NCBI RefSeq assembly: GCF_028069655.1
Contig: NZ_JAMCOS010000001.1
Coordinates: forward strand, 2,758,001 to 2,822,000
DNA length: 64,000 nt
Source of the DNA: Acidovorax sp. NCPPB 4044
GTDB taxonomy: Bacteria; Pseudomonadota; Gammaproteobacteria; Burkholderiales; Burkholderiaceae_C
Reading direction: 5' to 3'
Under the pieces are notes generated by a model. The model had not been told where the DNA came from and did no database searches. It was given only the letters and a program-made list of their open reading frames with translations. Each line of letters begins with the position of its first letter. Position 1 is the first letter of the stretch. The position numbers and the translations under genes are program-made. Shown one piece after another: positions 63,487 to 64,000 of this stretch.

Positions 63487-64000
63487 CGCGCCCCGCCCCC
63501 CCGATGCCCCTGCGCTCCACGGCCCCGGTGGCCCTGGCCCTGGCCGCCGCCCTGCTAGCGGCGGGCTGCGTCAATCTGGCGCCGCCCTACCAGGCGCCCG
63601 CGCCGGCCGTGCCCGCCACGCTGGACGGCGGCGCGGCAGCGCCGGCGCCGGCCTCCGACATCGGCAACGTGCCGTGGGAGTCGTTCATCACCGATCCCCG
63701 GCTGCGCGGCGTGATCGCGCAGTCGCTGGAGGCCAACCGCGACCTGCGCGTGGCCGCGCTCGCCATCGAGCGCGCGCGCGCCCAGTACGGCGTGAGCCGC
63801 GCCGACCTCTTTCCCACGCTGAACGCCACCGGCGCGGGCACGCGCAGCCGCACGGCCGACGACCTCACCACCGCCGGCCGCAGCAATACCAGCGCGCAGT
63901 ACAACGCGCAGATCGGCTTCGCGAGCTACGAGATCGACTTCTTCGGCCGCGTGCGCAACCTGAACGACGCCGCGCTGCAGGAATTCCTGCGCGTGGACGA
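63483..64000 (+). CDS. RND outer-membrane factor, NodT family (3' end outside the window)
   Basis: 172 residues visible, cut by the window end. The lipoprotein signal ([20 protein letters not shown] then AAALLAAGC) is followed by [20 protein letters not shown] and [40 protein letters not shown], the typical NodT/OprM N-terminal region. ATG 63483 overlaps the pump stop, so it completes the tripartite operon. Confidence 0.93.
   Translation, partial: MTRPAPPMPLRSTAPVALALAAALLAAGCVNLAPPYQAPAPAVPATLDGGAAAPAPASDIGNVPWESFITDPRLRGVIAQSLEANRDLRVAALAIERARAQYGVSRADLFPTLNATGAGTRSRTADDLTTAGRSNTSAQYNAQIGFASYEIDFFGRVRNLNDAALQEFLRVD

Overview
The window is very GC-rich chromosomal DNA with dense, short-gapped genes and Burkholderiales-type gene content: a Bug-family receptor, ETF and acyl-CoA dehydrogenase, MoxR/DUF58/transglutaminase, a NasT/nitrate ABC transporter, and an RND pump with a NodT-type outer-membrane factor. 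Two adjacent genes each carry an exact plant-inducible promoter (PIP) box, TTCGC-N15-TTCGC, the signature of HrpX-controlled type III secretion regulons. Together this points to a plant-associated Comamonadaceae, most likely the Acidovorax/Paracidovorax avenae-citrulli group. This is inferred from sequence alone. I see no rRNA, tRNA, CRISPR array or replication origin.

Layout. 0-2.8 kb: end of a Bug receptor, then a DUF6402-like gene and two tandem copies of a small membrane-anchored protein, with a fossil of a second DUF6402 gene between them. 3.0-4.9 kb: M20 amidohydrolase and HAD hydrolase. 5.1-7.9 kb: two effector-like genes, each with its own PIP promoter. 8.0-9.8 kb: radical SAM gene and a membrane protein divergent around a LexA box. 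9.9-19.5 kb: acyltransferase, nitronate monooxygenase, acyl-CoA dehydrogenase, etfBA, MscS channel, enoyl-CoA hydratase-like protein and an HDAC-family deacetylase. 19.5-25.1 kb: MoxR-DUF58-transglutaminase and MltB. 25.1-28.0 kb: NnrS-type nitric-oxide-stress operon behind an FNR/Dnr-type box. 28.1-36.0 kb: exported protein, two periplasmic binding proteins, DUF2242 lipoprotein, Hsp20 and TsaD.

36.1-40.5 kb: nasT followed by a nitrate ABC transporter whose leader contains two ANTAR-type hexaloop hairpins. The second hairpin is mutually exclusive with an intrinsic terminator. 40.5-46.8 kb is an accessory island: a decayed IS3-family element, an AT-rich NACHT NTPase (candidate antiphage protein), and two alpha/beta-hydrolase-like genes bounded by related partial repeats. 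46.8-49.6 kb: XRE regulator with its own operator, membrane protein, lipoprotein, DUF4256 and exonuclease III. 49.7-51.0 kb: HNH-like gene bracketed by two copies of a dispersed repeat. 51.0-64.0 kb: TetR, small secreted proteins, trehalase, CBS protein, PAS chemoreceptor and an RND efflux operon running off the end.

A dispersed repeat of about 45 bp occurs nine times. It has short inverted arms TTGCTAT/ATAGCAA and a conserved tail ending GGCGGCATG. Copies sit in gaps, flank the nitrate operon and the HNH gene in direct orientation, and one copy is translated as part of the MltB signal peptide. The signals most worth following up are the two PIP-box effector genes, the NACHT insert, the repeat family and the NasT leader switch.
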